This document shows, one piece after another, positions 48,601-58,473 of a stretch of DNA of 64,000 bases. Position 1 is the stretch's first letter, and every line of letters starts with the position of its first letter. The position numbers and the translations under genes are program-made. The notes beneath the pieces are model-generated. The model made no database searches. It was not told the origin of the DNA and saw only the letters and a program-made list of their open reading frames with translations. Source of the stretch: a virus; the IMG/VR virus record IMGVR_UViG_3300032323_000793, positions 1 through 64,000 of that record, one strand, 5' to 3'.

Positions 48601-49556
48601 TTTTCTTTAGTAATTAATATATCAGTTCCGCAATGACAATAGTCCTTTTGACAGGTAACATCGTTTAACGTTAATTTAAAAACATCAAATATGTTTCCCA
48701 ACGACGGTCCTTGGCCGCAACTTGCTGCTCTCATTGTTCCGCTAGGTGAAATAAAAATAGATTCCTGAACTTTACATTTCCATCCTTGGAAAAAATTCCT
48801 GTTTTCTGCTATAATTCTATTACTGTTCAAAGTTTTCGTAGTTCCATCATCGTATTTTTCTACAGAGGCAATTACTGTTTTTGGTTCAGGTTTATATATA
48901 GTTATCTTAGATTCAAAATTATTTTTTGATATAAAATCTGATATTCTAGGATCTTTGTATTTCCACGGGCCTGCCACGACACTCATTTCATCTAATAGCG
49001 GAACCCATTCAAGATTGTAGTTCTTTAATTTAGTTTTAATTTCATTTCCTACAACTAACATATCATCAAACTTTTCTTCTAATAGCATCATTCTCAAACA
49101 AAGATAATTTACTTTATTTTGTAAAAATTCTGCAATTTCTAAATAATTTGATTTATTTGCAAATTCAGGATGATAACTAGCAACTACATCATCAAACAAT
49201 TGATAATGTTTTTCCCACCAAGAAATTTTTCTACTTAGGTTTGTGTTAATTCCCAAAGTTACATTATGACCCAATCGATCTTTAAGAAAATTAGATACTG
49301 GTATTAAACCTTTCCACAGTGTAGGCTCGCCTCCACTATAATAAAACTTAAAATATACGTAACCATTATCTTGATAATATTTTATTATTTTTTCTAGATT
49401 CTCTATTAAAACATCAATTTTATCTTCATTGGTATAAGATCCACTCCAGTTTCCTTCGTTACAATAACTACATCTATAATTGCAAAAATTATTAACTTGC
49501 CATGTTACAGCAAGATACGGATTGTCCTTAGGAGAAATGGCTATTAGATTCGGCAT
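48597..49556 (-). CDS. Radical SAM enzyme with C-terminal SPASM-like module
   Basis: 319 residues. Cluster motif C25-x3-C29-x2-C32 in NNFCNYRCSYCNEG, and YSGGEPTLW near 109. The C-terminus has C261, C280, C302, C307 and C309 (GWKCKV, AASCGQG, VTCQKDYCHCG), the normal SPASM place, unlike its three neighbours. It overlaps the tandem radical SAM gene by 13 bases, which suggests they work together. Substrate unknown. Confidence 0.75.
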   Translation of the reverse strand: MPNLIAISPKDNPYLAVTWQVNNFCNYRCSYCNEGNWSGSYTNEDKIDVLIENLEKIIKYYQDNGYVYFKFYYSGGEPTLWKGLIPVSNFLKDRLGHNVTLGINTNLSRKISWWEKHYQLFDDVVASYHPEFANKSNYLEIAEFLQNKVNYLCLRMMLLEEKFDDMLVVGNEIKTKLKNYNLEWVPLLDEMSVVAGPWKYKDPRISDFISKNNFESKITIYKPEPKTVIASVEKYDDGTTKTLNSNRIIAENRNFFQGWKCKVQESIFISPSGTMRAASCGQGPSLGNIFDVFKLTLNDVTCQKDYCHCGTDILITKEK

Positions 49557-51997
49557 GATATCTCAAAAAATGTAGACTCGAAATTTGTGCCTCTATGTTT
49601 GTCTAACAGTTTGTTAAACTCTAAAAATTCACCAATCTTGTCTTTTTGATATTCTTCACTGTAATAGTATTCGTAAATTTTTTGGAAAACTTCTTGTCCT
49701 ACATATCTGTTTAGATATTTCAATTGTCTCTCTGCTTCTTGCATTTTAATTACAGCATCATTCCTCATTTCGCTACTCCATATTGTAGTGCGCATAAAAT
49801 TTGGATTGTCTAAGAAAATAGGGTACCAACCTACGGGTCGATATTCTGCTTTGTTATCAAGATAACGCCATATATCTGGTAAAGAAAATAAATTATAAGC
49901 ACTAATTACAGAATAAACTACAATCTTAATATTTGGCAGGGCTGCAATGGCAGTAAAATTATTATCAAATTCTTGCCAATTTAGAGGATGTCTAACATAA
50001 TTTCCTTCATCCCCAACTCCATCTATGCTAATCTGTATTTCATTATTAGGAAAATGAGACATCAAATCTAACAATTCGCCTTCTGCTGTTGTACCGTTGG
50101 TAGTAAAACTTACAAAACAATCCGTATTGTTAGATTCTATGAGATTTTTTAGTAATGTTCTATTTTCTTTAATTAACGTAGGTTCGCCGCCTGTAAGATA
50201 TATTCTTTTAAGATTGCCCGATACCTTTTGCATAGTATCTTTATATGTTTCATTTTTAAACCATTTATTAATATCAGCAGGAATATTTCGTTCACTGGCC
50301 CACATTACTTGATATTTTTTATTTTCTGTCTCTTTGTCTAGAATACGTTGACGTTCTTCATTGACTTTGCTACTACTGCCGCCCCAACATGAATTACAGG
50401 CTAAATTACAAGTATTACCTAATCTTAATTCTAAACTAGTTAATTTGTCTAAAGATACTTTTGAATTGTGTAAAAATTCATTCACCGACTGTATAACATT
50501 AATATCAGATTGATATTTTTTATTAGATTCAGTTCTACTACTGCTACCAGATAATTTTTCGTGTCTATAACAGACTTGGCAGTCAGAGACTTCTTCACCC
50601 ACTAACATTTTCCAACGAGCATTTTGCATATGTTCGTTATTCCAAATTTCTTCTATAGAATCTTGTCCTAAATTAAATTCGGTACTGTCAGACTTTTTAA
50701 GGTGAGAATTATCTCGTACAGTACAACACAGTTTTACACTACCGTCTGTATTGCTGTTTAAATTAAAGAAAGGAAATACGCAAAATGTTTTAGATCTCAT
50801 CGATGGAATTTTTAAATGATCTCTAAGTTCTGGAAAAGTTTCAAAAAGATCTTCATTTCGAATACTATCAACTGACTGATTAACGTATCCAAATTTTTCT
50901 GTTAATTTAAATTTATTGTCTGGTTCAGTCATTAAAAAATTTATCACACTTTCAAACTGACTTATTACTGCCGTACTGGCTTCTGTATTTTTCATTACAG
51001 CCTTGGTCCATGTAATTAGTTCGTTCCATTTATCGATAATGACGTGTTTATTTTCTAAAACATTGGCCTGTTGACGAGGAGGCTGAGTTAGTATATTCAA
51101 TCTAATATTTTTAGGTTCTAATAATTCTTCTAGCACCCACTCTTTGTAAAAATCTGGAAAATGCCATACATTATAAAGACTTATAGTAGGAGTAATATGA
51201 AATTTTACGCCGGGCAATAGTTTTAATTTTTTTCTGTTCTCGACTATATTTTTCCAGACGGTGCCTTTTCGTAAATATTCTCCTCGTTCCCACGACGCAT
51301 CTAAACTAGCATATACTTCAACCCTATAAAATTTACTCCATAAATCAAAAAGATCTATCTGCTTATATTTTAAAGTGCTAAGATTTGTAGTATACATTAA
51401 CTTAACATCAAAGCGTTTCATCTCGATTAATTTTGTTAAGGCAGCATAATGTTCTTCTTGCATCAATGCTTCGCCGCCTGCAAAAACTATTTCTTCAGCA
51501 GTTTCTAATGCCTGTTCGTAATAGTTCCAAAATTTTTCTCTTGGTATTTGAATGATTCCAGGATCTGGTTGATTTTTTAAAAGTGGAATTTCAGGTCCCC
51601 ATTTGCTGCTTAATTCGGGGCCACATGTTCTACATTTAAAATTGCAGATGTTACTAAATCTAATATCAAGATATCTAACTTCACTCATTGTATCTTTTTT
51701 TGATTCAACAATAGGAATTAAATGTTTCTTGAATGTAGAACTAGTTGATTGCCTTAGTGTTTGAATTCCAGATTCTTCCAATTGGTAACAACGTTTGCAG
51801 CCCTCAGGACGTTCGTTGTTTAATAACTGACGTCTTAATTGTTTGTAAGAATCATTATTAACTAAGTCTTCAATATGTTCTTGATTAATGTTTCCAAGAG
51901 GTTTACTTGAATCGTACATACAGCAGGGGAAAACTGACCCATCGGGCCATGCATGAATTCCTACCCAAGGCTGTAAACAAAAATTGTCTTTATCCAT
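49544..51997 (-). CDS. Tandem double radical SAM protein
   Basis: 817 residues made of two similar halves. Half one: N-terminal cysteine module C7, C25, C26, C67, C70 and cluster motif C118-x3-C122-x2-C125 (SNICNFKCRTCG), with a GGEA variant at 174-177 in place of GGEP. Half two: module C406, C424, C425, C473, C476, and cluster motif C530-x3-C534-x2-C537 (GNTCNLACNSCWG), with TGGEPTLI later. Both halves end with a (N/T)FExTF-like or LFETFPELR motif. Either a fused pair of enzymes acting in sequence or one active and one regulatory half. An unusual fusion. Confidence 0.75.
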   Translation of the reverse strand: MDKDNFCLQPWVGIHAWPDGSVFPCCMYDSSKPLGNINQEHIEDLVNNDSYKQLRRQLLNNERPEGCKRCYQLEESGIQTLRQSTSSTFKKHLIPIVESKKDTMSEVRYLDIRFSNICNFKCRTCGPELSSKWGPEIPLLKNQPDPGIIQIPREKFWNYYEQALETAEEIVFAGGEALMQEEHYAALTKLIEMKRFDVKLMYTTNLSTLKYKQIDLFDLWSKFYRVEVYASLDASWERGEYLRKGTVWKNIVENRKKLKLLPGVKFHITPTISLYNVWHFPDFYKEWVLEELLEPKNIRLNILTQPPRQQANVLENKHVIIDKWNELITWTKAVMKNTEASTAVISQFESVINFLMTEPDNKFKLTEKFGYVNQSVDSIRNEDLFETFPELRDHLKIPSMRSKTFCVFPFFNLNSNTDGSVKLCCTVRDNSHLKKSDSTEFNLGQDSIEEIWNNEHMQNARWKMLVGEEVSDCQVCYRHEKLSGSSSRTESNKKYQSDINVIQSVNEFLHNSKVSLDKLTSLELRLGNTCNLACNSCWGGSSSKVNEERQRILDKETENKKYQVMWASERNIPADINKWFKNETYKDTMQKVSGNLKRIYLTGGEPTLIKENRTLLKNLIESNNTDCFVSFTTNGTTAEGELLDLMSHFPNNEIQISIDGVGDEGNYVRHPLNWQEFDNNFTAIAALPNIKIVVYSVISAYNLFSLPDIWRYLDNKAEYRPVGWYPIFLDNPNFMRTTIWSSEMRNDAVIKMQEAERQLKYLNRYVGQEVFQKIYEYYYSEEYQKDKIGEFLEFNKLLDKHRGTNFESTFFEISCRI

Positions 51998-53363
51998 AAT
52001 TTTTACACATCTCTAAAAAGTTTCTTAGTTGAGGGAAAGTTTCTTCAAAATTGGTTCCTCGTCTTCGATCATACTCGTTAAACCAATTATAAAAATCTTT
52101 TCTTCCTTCAGTTAATTTATCATTGCTATAGTTGGTAGTTTCCATGTACTTTACTACCCTTAAAAATTTTTCATATTCTAATTCACTAAATTTAAACCTG
52201 TTATTATCATCTAAATTATCTTTGATAAAATTTAAATGATTGTACATATAGGTCATAAATTCTTCTTTAGGCAATATATTCATATCATACTGCAACGGTT
52301 CTTTTAAAAACGGAGTATCAAATCTTACACGTTGCCATTTGTTTTGATTATTGCCATTATACTTTGTTCTCCACTCTAAAATTTTAGTTAGTAAAGTTGA
52401 AAAATTTGGAACCGTTAATATATTAAAGGTAATCATGAATGTTATAGGCAGATTTGTTTTAGTTAAGTAGGTATTGAGATTTCTTTCCCATAGTTCAATG
52501 TCTAATCCTGTTCGAATATACTCTGCTTGAGGACCCCAAGTATCCATACTAGTGAAAATTTTAAAATCTTTAATTTTTTTATTTTCTATTAAATTATTAA
52601 CCTTTTCAGTGAGTCTATCTAAAAGTATAGGCTTTACACCAAAATTACTGTTAATGTTAAGTTCGAGATCAGGCAACGGATTATTTTCTAAATCTTCTAA
52701 CAGACGCCAAGTGCTTTGTTGCAATAGAGGCTCGCCTCCTGTAATGCGCAGGATTGTTAATGTCTTGCGAACTTCAGGCCACCAACGCCACCATGCTTCA
52801 ACATAGGGATTTTCTTCTTCTTCGTAAATTTTAAACCAGTCAATGTCATTACGATGATTTTTGACCATATCATACGGTCCATGATCTTTTATTTCTTTGT
52901 AATAACTGCTCGAATGTTTAGGATGACAATAGCCGCATTTAAAATTACACTCGTTACCAAATGAAATTTCTATATACTGTGGACTAATATTTTGATCCCA
53001 GTCGCCATTTTTAATTTGATCGAATCGTTCAACATTATAAATGCTGGCATTTCTTTCTTTGCGATCACTGATATAATCTTCACCTAGTGCTTCTATATTC
53101 CAACAGTAATTACAGCCACTAGGTTTTCCTCCATTAAGCATTTCTAGTCTTTCCATTTTCTTTTGACTAGTATTATGCAAAGCACTAGCATCTATGGCAA
53201 TTTCTTCCAAAGGAATTTTATGAGGAGGCGGGTGATAGCAACTATGCGTTTCACCGGTCTGTAAGTAGATAGTGGTGTGATGCCATTTAGCCAAACAGAA
53301 CGTAGGACTAACTTCATTCATTATGGGGATGAATTTTTGAATCCTAGTCTTGTCTTGCATCAA
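51990..53363 (-). CDS. Radical SAM enzyme with N-terminal cysteine module
   Basis: 457 residues from ATG at 53363; MMQDKT has a second ATG, and M15 (53321) is also possible. Cluster motif C139-x3-C143-x2-C146 (GNECNFKCGYCHPK) and ITGGEPLLQQ. N-terminal module has C23, C42, C84 and C87 (FCLAKW, SCYHPP, GCNYCWNIE). The C-terminus shares the RRRGTNFEETFPQLR motif with the end of the 817-residue protein (HRGTNFESTF). Overlaps the neighbouring glycosyltransferase gene by 20 bases. Confidence 0.75.
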   Translation of the reverse strand: MMQDKTRIQKFIPIMNEVSPTFCLAKWHHTTIYLQTGETHSCYHPPPHKIPLEEIAIDASALHNTSQKKMERLEMLNGGKPSGCNYCWNIEALGEDYISDRKERNASIYNVERFDQIKNGDWDQNISPQYIEISFGNECNFKCGYCHPKHSSSYYKEIKDHGPYDMVKNHRNDIDWFKIYEEEENPYVEAWWRWWPEVRKTLTILRITGGEPLLQQSTWRLLEDLENNPLPDLELNINSNFGVKPILLDRLTEKVNNLIENKKIKDFKIFTSMDTWGPQAEYIRTGLDIELWERNLNTYLTKTNLPITFMITFNILTVPNFSTLLTKILEWRTKYNGNNQNKWQRVRFDTPFLKEPLQYDMNILPKEEFMTYMYNHLNFIKDNLDDNNRFKFSELEYEKFLRVVKYMETTNYSNDKLTEGRKDFYNWFNEYDRRRGTNFEETFPQLRNFLEMCKNYG

Positions 53364-55320
53364 ATTGTTCCTTTAACCAATCAAAATTATTAATCATCGC
53401 TAATGCAGTTGGATTATTTTTATTCAGTTCTCCATATAATTTACCAGATTTTGCTCCTAGCATTGCATATTTTCCAAATGGTTTATCTTCCCCTTTGGAA
53501 CACCATGTCTGTAAACGTAAAGTTGTTTCTTCTTCGTCTTGACGTTCAATAACACGACTGGCTAATTTACAGCACTCTCTGAATGCACTTCTCCATGTAG
53601 AAAATTCATCTGTGTTAAAAGAATTTATATTAGAAACTTTATCTACTGCTTTAAACTTTTTAGAAATAGACGTTGTCATATCCGAAGTATCGACATTCAT
53701 ATCTACAACCATTTGTCTTGGTAGCAATTTAATACCACCATTACCATATTCTAAATTGTTAACAGGATTACGACTTTTCCATACATGCACACAATCAATA
53801 TCATACGAAGACATTACTAGATTAAAATCAAAATCATCTTCAATAATTGCATCTCCATCAACTACCCAGAACATATCTGTATTGCATAATTCTGCTGCTT
53901 TAATATGTGCTTGATGAATCCCTTTAACACCGTGTATTCGTTTTGCTCTAGGACATTTATCAAGTAGTTTTTTATAATTGGAATCTGCATTTGATTCATT
54001 ATAAGAAATAAAAACTACATCATATAGTTTATGTTTTGACACAGTCCTGTTGTGTTCTTTCTTTTCTATCAAAAATCTATGAATAAATTCTCTGTGGCTG
54101 ATCATTTTTTCTTTAGAAAATAAAGTTACTCCGTTTATAAAAATTTCTTTATCGTTGAATAGATTTTTAAAAACATGATTTTCATTTCTATCATGATCAT
54201 ATTTTCCATTATTAGGATCAAAATATAAATCAAAAACTGAATTATCAGTAACTTCGATCTCTGGCCAAATTCCCCAAAATAACGGCTGAGTTTCTGTTTT
54301 TATAATTTTTTCATAATCTTCATAGGTGTTAATCACGTAGCGATTATACCTGTAACAGGTCGCTATTTTGTCGTGTTCTTTTTTGTCCATGAGATATTGT
54401 CTATCAAACTCTTTTTTAGAAATAATTTTAGATTTAGAAAACAATGTAAGTCCGCTGAGATAATATTCAGACCCGTTACATAAGTTTTTAAAAACATGAT
54501 TTTCATTTCTATCATAATCATATTGTCCGTCGCTGGGGTCAAAATATAAATCAAAAACAGTTTCATCTAATACTTCAGTATTAGGCCATTGGCACCAAAA
54601 CATTTTTTGATTTTCTTTTTCTAAAATTTCTTGATATTCTTTGTAACTTTTAATATGATAACGGGGATATCTGTATCTGCTGGCTATCTTGTCATGCTCT
54701 TTTTTATCTACAGCATACTTGTTTTCAAATTCTCTTTTACTTAATTTTTTGTGCTTACTGTTAAGTAATATTCCGCCTACATAAGAAATTTGATCGTTAC
54801 ACAAATTTTTAAAAATATGATTCTCTTTTCTGTCATATCCTGTATAATCAAATATTGACTCGTCGATAATTTCTATTTCAGGCCATACTAACCAATATAT
54901 GTCATCTGTTATAGACTCATACTCTTCGTAAGTATTAGGTCTGTATATATTGTATCTTTTTGGGCGGCTTAGTTCTATATCTATTTCTTTTTTAGAAATA
55001 AAATATCTATACTCAAACTCTCTATCACTTACGTTTAATAATTTAGGAAATAGACAAACACCATCAAACATCTGTCCATTTTTAAAAACATGAACATACA
55101 TGTCATCCCATTTAGTTGCTCGATATTCTAATGGATCAAAAGATTTGTTAAGTTTTAAATCGTCCCATATTACCCAAAACATTTTTGTAAATGCTCTAGA
55201 CGATATATCCCTGTAAGATTTTACATGTTGTAGACGCTGCGCTAACGGGTATTGAGATTTTATCTCATTCCAGTCAGCATCATTGCCTGCATCTTTCGAA
55301 ACATAAAAAATATCATACAT
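53344..55320 (-). CDS. Glycosyltransferase-like protein with four degenerate core repeats
   Basis: 658 residues from the ATG at 55320 (MYDIFYVSKD); an ATG at 55353 would overlap the upstream gene by 41 bases. Four repeats of about 80-100 residues at about 47-122, 142-220, 240-328 and 348-430, with FWxxWPExEV, then YDxDRNENHVFKNL, then LFSKxKxxSxxEF and KKEHDxxxxxxR. From about 432 a GT-A-like domain starts (LYDVVFISYNESNADSNYKK) with FWVVDGDAIIEDDFDF, where DGD fits the DxD metal motif. The repeats align with that same region but have WPE instead of DGD, so they look like dead copies. Function: transfer or binding of sugars, inferred. Confidence 0.65.
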   Translation of the reverse strand: MYDIFYVSKDAGNDADWNEIKSQYPLAQRLQHVKSYRDISSRAFTKMFWVIWDDLKLNKSFDPLEYRATKWDDMYVHVFKNGQMFDGVCLFPKLLNVSDREFEYRYFISKKEIDIELSRPKRYNIYRPNTYEEYESITDDIYWLVWPEIEIIDESIFDYTGYDRKENHIFKNLCNDQISYVGGILLNSKHKKLSKREFENKYAVDKKEHDKIASRYRYPRYHIKSYKEYQEILEKENQKMFWCQWPNTEVLDETVFDLYFDPSDGQYDYDRNENHVFKNLCNGSEYYLSGLTLFSKSKIISKKEFDRQYLMDKKEHDKIATCYRYNRYVINTYEDYEKIIKTETQPLFWGIWPEIEVTDNSVFDLYFDPNNGKYDHDRNENHVFKNLFNDKEIFINGVTLFSKEKMISHREFIHRFLIEKKEHNRTVSKHKLYDVVFISYNESNADSNYKKLLDKCPRAKRIHGVKGIHQAHIKAAELCNTDMFWVVDGDAIIEDDFDFNLVMSSYDIDCVHVWKSRNPVNNLEYGNGGIKLLPRQMVVDMNVDTSDMTTSISKKFKAVDKVSNINSFNTDEFSTWRSAFRECCKLASRVIERQDEEETTLRLQTWCSKGEDKPFGKYAMLGAKSGKLYGELNKNNPTALAMINNFDWLKEQFDARQD

Positions 55321-56230
55321 CTGCAGGCACCGGCATCCGGAAATAAGTGTCATTTAGATTCATAGTTTCATTATATAAATCCAAAGTATATTTGCTCTGT
55401 TGAGCATCTAGCCAAGGCCAATCTAATCCTAGATTGTATTTTATTTTTTCACCGAGATTTTTTATTTCATCAACTAAACCTTCTTCGTTGACTTCTTCGT
55501 ACGGTTTTCCGTACTGCTGCCATATATCTCTAAGTATTTCAAAATCTCTTACATCTACATAATTCCAGTCTGTGCAATTAGCCATCCATGTTCCTAATCT
55601 TGCACCGTATACTGCATAGATTCCATTTTCTTCATGACTGCCAACTGTAGACCACATACGCAATCTATGAATATTATGCCACCAAATTCTTTGTTGTATT
55701 TCTTGCGGAGGAACTTTGACACCGTCAAATAATGTCATTTTAACTCCTTCTCGGAATCCTGCTCTCCAAGCCTGGAATGGCGAACCTGTAATAACACTGT
55801 CGCTGAAACTTAGAGGAAAGTTACGATATCCATCTTCCCAACAAAAGTCTACTTGTCCACGGTCGCTATCAGAGTTTTCGTGAGTGCGCATGTTAAGGAC
55901 AAAATCTTTTTTCCAGATTTTTAATCCACCGTTGCCATAACGCAGTCCGTTAATAACGTTACGACCGCACCACCCGTAGACCTGTATTTTAGGATCGCTC
56001 ATATCGAGATCTATATTAAAAAACTTAGGATCTACTATATTGTCTGCATCTACTGTGATAAACCAATCAGTGTCTGATAGATTTGCAGCAGCCTTGTGTG
56101 CATGATCCGAACCCTTTACGCCGTGTACACGTTTAGCCCAAGGCACTTTACTGCAAAGGTCAGCATAATGGAGATCAGCATTTGGCTCATCGTAACTTAA
56201 AAAGATAACATCAAATTCAATTGTTTTCAT
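55313..56230 (-). CDS. GT-A-type glycosyltransferase-like protein
   Basis: 305 residues. FDVIFLSYDEPNADLHYADL at the start, the metal motif in WFITVDADNIVD (near 56-67; DAD), and NGLRYGNGGLKIWKKDF in the middle. It is homologous by eye to the C-terminal domain of the repeat protein downstream (LYDVVFISYNESNADSNYKK...). Probably transfers a sugar to an unknown acceptor. Overlaps the repeat gene by 8 bases and the next upstream gene by 14. Confidence 0.65.
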   Translation of the reverse strand: MKTIEFDVIFLSYDEPNADLHYADLCSKVPWAKRVHGVKGSDHAHKAAANLSDTDWFITVDADNIVDPKFFNIDLDMSDPKIQVYGWCGRNVINGLRYGNGGLKIWKKDFVLNMRTHENSDSDRGQVDFCWEDGYRNFPLSFSDSVITGSPFQAWRAGFREGVKMTLFDGVKVPPQEIQQRIWWHNIHRLRMWSTVGSHEENGIYAVYGARLGTWMANCTDWNYVDVRDFEILRDIWQQYGKPYEEVNEEGLVDEIKNLGEKIKYNLGLDWPWLDAQQSKYTLDLYNETMNLNDTYFRMPVPADV

Positions 56231-56804
56231 TTACAAGAATATATTTTTTAAAAATGCGACGTGTATATACACTAAATTTTTTAGGTAGTTTAATTTGAAA
56301 ACTTTTTTCTTCTTCGATTAACTGATTCAATTGTATTGAAAATTTTTCAAAAAGTATATTAGGATCATTGTACTCAGTAATGTAAAAATCCATTATGGTA
56401 TCACCATTATAGTGAATTCTTTTTTTAGATTTTACTTTATCTGACAAAGAAAAAATTAAATTATCTCCCTTAACTTTTACAGTCAAATCAGGGTCTTTTG
56501 AATCAGCCCAATAACTATCTATTATTCTGTGTAGGACATCATCAATTTTAATTAAAGATTTAATTTCTATTATTTCAAGGGTGTCTGATTCAAAATCAAT
56601 ATAACAGTTAGCCAAGGATATTCTTCCATCACCGATGGCTTCTCCTATTTCTTGATCTATTTTAATTTTATGTTCGAAGTTATCTGCAGATTGGTTAGGA
56701 TATATTCCTTTTACTTTACCTGTTTCAGGATCGTAAACTGCCCAATACTCAATTTCTATTTTATGATCTTGATACCATTTATCGAAATCAATTACTTCTT
56801 CCAT
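56217..56804 (-). CDS. Hypothetical protein of the glycosyltransferase operon
   Basis: 195 residues, not recognised. Contains WYQDHKIEIEYWAVYDPETG, KVKGIYPNQSADNFEHKIKI and ISLANCYIDFESDTLEIIEI; beta-rich with charged surface and a basic C-terminus (IKLPKKFSVYTRRIFKKYIL). No motif or membrane segment. It sits between two glycosyltransferase-like genes with overlaps of 13-14 bases, so a partner or structural role in that pathway is likely. Confidence 0.5.
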   Translation of the reverse strand: MEEVIDFDKWYQDHKIEIEYWAVYDPETGKVKGIYPNQSADNFEHKIKIDQEIGEAIGDGRISLANCYIDFESDTLEIIEIKSLIKIDDVLHRIIDSYWADSKDPDLTVKVKGDNLIFSLSDKVKSKKRIHYNGDTIMDFYITEYNDPNILFEKFSIQLNQLIEEEKSFQIKLPKKFSVYTRRIFKKYILVNENN

Positions 56805-57619
56805 GCCGTTTCCTCGAGTATGTTGATTATCTCATCTAGGATGATATCTTTATTAACATAATGTATGAGATCTTTCTGTTGAAAATTTCCTATTTTTAAA
56901 CCTGTTTTATTAAAATAAAATCCCACATGATTGGTCCATTCGTCAGCGGGCCATGGCCAATTTTGCACTTGACCTTTCATGTGTACTACATTAGGAAATT
57001 CTAATTTAGGAAATTCTAGTTCTAATAATTTTGCAGATAGAGCAAATGCTTCATCTGTACCGATTATTTTAGGTTTAAACTCGTTGAGAAAACCGTTAGA
57101 AAATTCTGTTGGATTATTATAGATTTCTCTCTGTAAATTAAAAAATTCTTTTACTTGATCTGAATCTCTTTTGAAAAAAGTATAATAACTATATAGGTTT
57201 GGTAAGTTATTGGCTGTAAATGTTTTTCTGTAGTAATCAGAAGTTACAGGCTCGCCTCTATAGGTAAATGCTCTGTCTGTAATAAACAAATCTGTATTTT
57301 CAATAAAATACTCTACCCAATGACTACAATCATTTAAAAACAGCATGTCAACATCTAAACAGACTGTGTAATCAAAAGGACTTAATTGGTCCATATAACT
57401 TCTGCCAGACCAGCCAGTATGTTCTTGATGTTCTAGTATTTGATCAAATACCCACGAAGATGTAAAATTTTTTGCCGACTGCACATCATCTGTGACCAGA
57501 CAAACTTGATCATACCCTTCTTTCTGTGTGTTTTTTATACTCAACGCAAGGGCATAGGCTAATTTGTTATAATCAACAGATTCGTTTTTTGAAGTGATTA
57601 GTAAATATCCAAATTTCAT
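56792..57619 (-). CDS. GT-A-type glycosyltransferase-like protein
   Basis: 275 residues. Starts FGYLLITSKNESVDYNKLAY; metal motif region DYTVCLDVDMLFLNDCSHWV (DVD); VHMKGQVQNWPWPADEW near 213-229 has an acceptor-side look. Fits a GT8/GT32-like glycosyltransferase fold. Donor unknown. The layout is similar to its upstream neighbour, so the two may be paralogs. Overlaps both neighbours (13 and 4 bases). Confidence 0.65.
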   Translation of the reverse strand: MKFGYLLITSKNESVDYNKLAYALALSIKNTQKEGYDQVCLVTDDVQSAKNFTSSWVFDQILEHQEHTGWSGRSYMDQLSPFDYTVCLDVDMLFLNDCSHWVEYFIENTDLFITDRAFTYRGEPVTSDYYRKTFTANNLPNLYSYYTFFKRDSDQVKEFFNLQREIYNNPTEFSNGFLNEFKPKIIGTDEAFALSAKLLELEFPKLEFPNVVHMKGQVQNWPWPADEWTNHVGFYFNKTGLKIGNFQQKDLIHYVNKDIILDEIINILEETAWKK

Positions 57620-58473
57620 ATTAGTTTAAGCAAAACTTCACTGTTCCTTATCAAACTCTGTTTGTTCATAACGTGAACATCTTGATTCTTAATAGAGATT
57701 GCAACGTAATCGTCGTTACCTTGATTAACTAAAAAAATCAATTTTCCGTTAGCATCTATATCTACTAACAGATCTTTATCTGTGGTTGTAGGAATTGGTG
57801 GTAAACTTTGTTCTTTTGATTTACTATAACCATCTAATATGTGTTTAGCGACACTGAATGAAATATCGTTCCTGTATGGCCTAGGATAAAATCTAAAAAG
57901 GTCACAATAATAAGAATAGTTTTCTTTGATATAGTCTACTAAATCAAAGAATATTTTTGTATTTTCGTTTTTTGTAAAAACTACATTAGTAGCCCAATAT
58001 AAATTAGGACCGGTGTCTGAAACATACTTATCTAAGGTTCCTACTCGATTTCCACCCAAATCAATCATCGATTCTCCTATCATTAAATCGATATCACAAT
58101 CAATATGAGACTTTAATCTATCTGAAAAAATTAAAAAGTCACTATCAATTAATAATGTTCTATCATAAGGAGTTAAGTTCCAAACTGAATATCTATTATT
58201 ATTGATAAAAGGAACATTGTCTATAAGATTACCATCGCTCAATGTTCTATAATTTTCTGAGTAGGGACGTTCAGTTATAATTATTTGATCAAAAACAGAT
58301 TCAGCATCTTTTATAGAATTACTACTGCTCATCCAATCCATGGTAGATTGGTCAGTGATTAATGAAACTGGCAGTTGAAGATGCTTCTTCGCTAGTCCTC
58401 CAGCAATTATAGACATAAGACTATAATCAACCTTTCGACTGTTGTGAGCAAAAATAACTATTCCTTTTTTCAT
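57616..58473 (-). CDS. GT-A-type glycosyltransferase-like protein
   Basis: 285 residues. KGIVIFAHNSRKVDYSLMSI at the start, metal motif region YDRTLLIDSDFLIFSDRLKS (DSD), and GPNLYWATNVVFTKNENTKI in the middle. C-terminal 60 residues (DIDANGKLIFLVNQGNDDYV) form an extra beta-rich part. Likely glycosyl transfer; acceptor unknown. Overlaps neighbours by 4 bases on each side. Confidence 0.6.
   Translation of the reverse strand: MKKGIVIFAHNSRKVDYSLMSIIAGGLAKKHLQLPVSLITDQSTMDWMSSSNSIKDAESVFDQIIITERPYSENYRTLSDGNLIDNVPFINNNRYSVWNLTPYDRTLLIDSDFLIFSDRLKSHIDCDIDLMIGESMIDLGGNRVGTLDKYVSDTGPNLYWATNVVFTKNENTKIFFDLVDYIKENYSYYCDLFRFYPRPYRNDISFSVAKHILDGYSKSKEQSLPPIPTTTDKDLLVDIDANGKLIFLVNQGNDDYVAISIKNQDVHVMNKQSLIRNSEVLLKLI

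Noticed and set aside
55321-55353. N-terminal extension of the repeat glycosyltransferase (MTLISGCRCLQ)
   Set aside because: It would overlap the upstream gene by 41 bases. The ATG at 55320 starts exactly at the domain (YDIFYVSKD) and fits the short overlaps in this operon.
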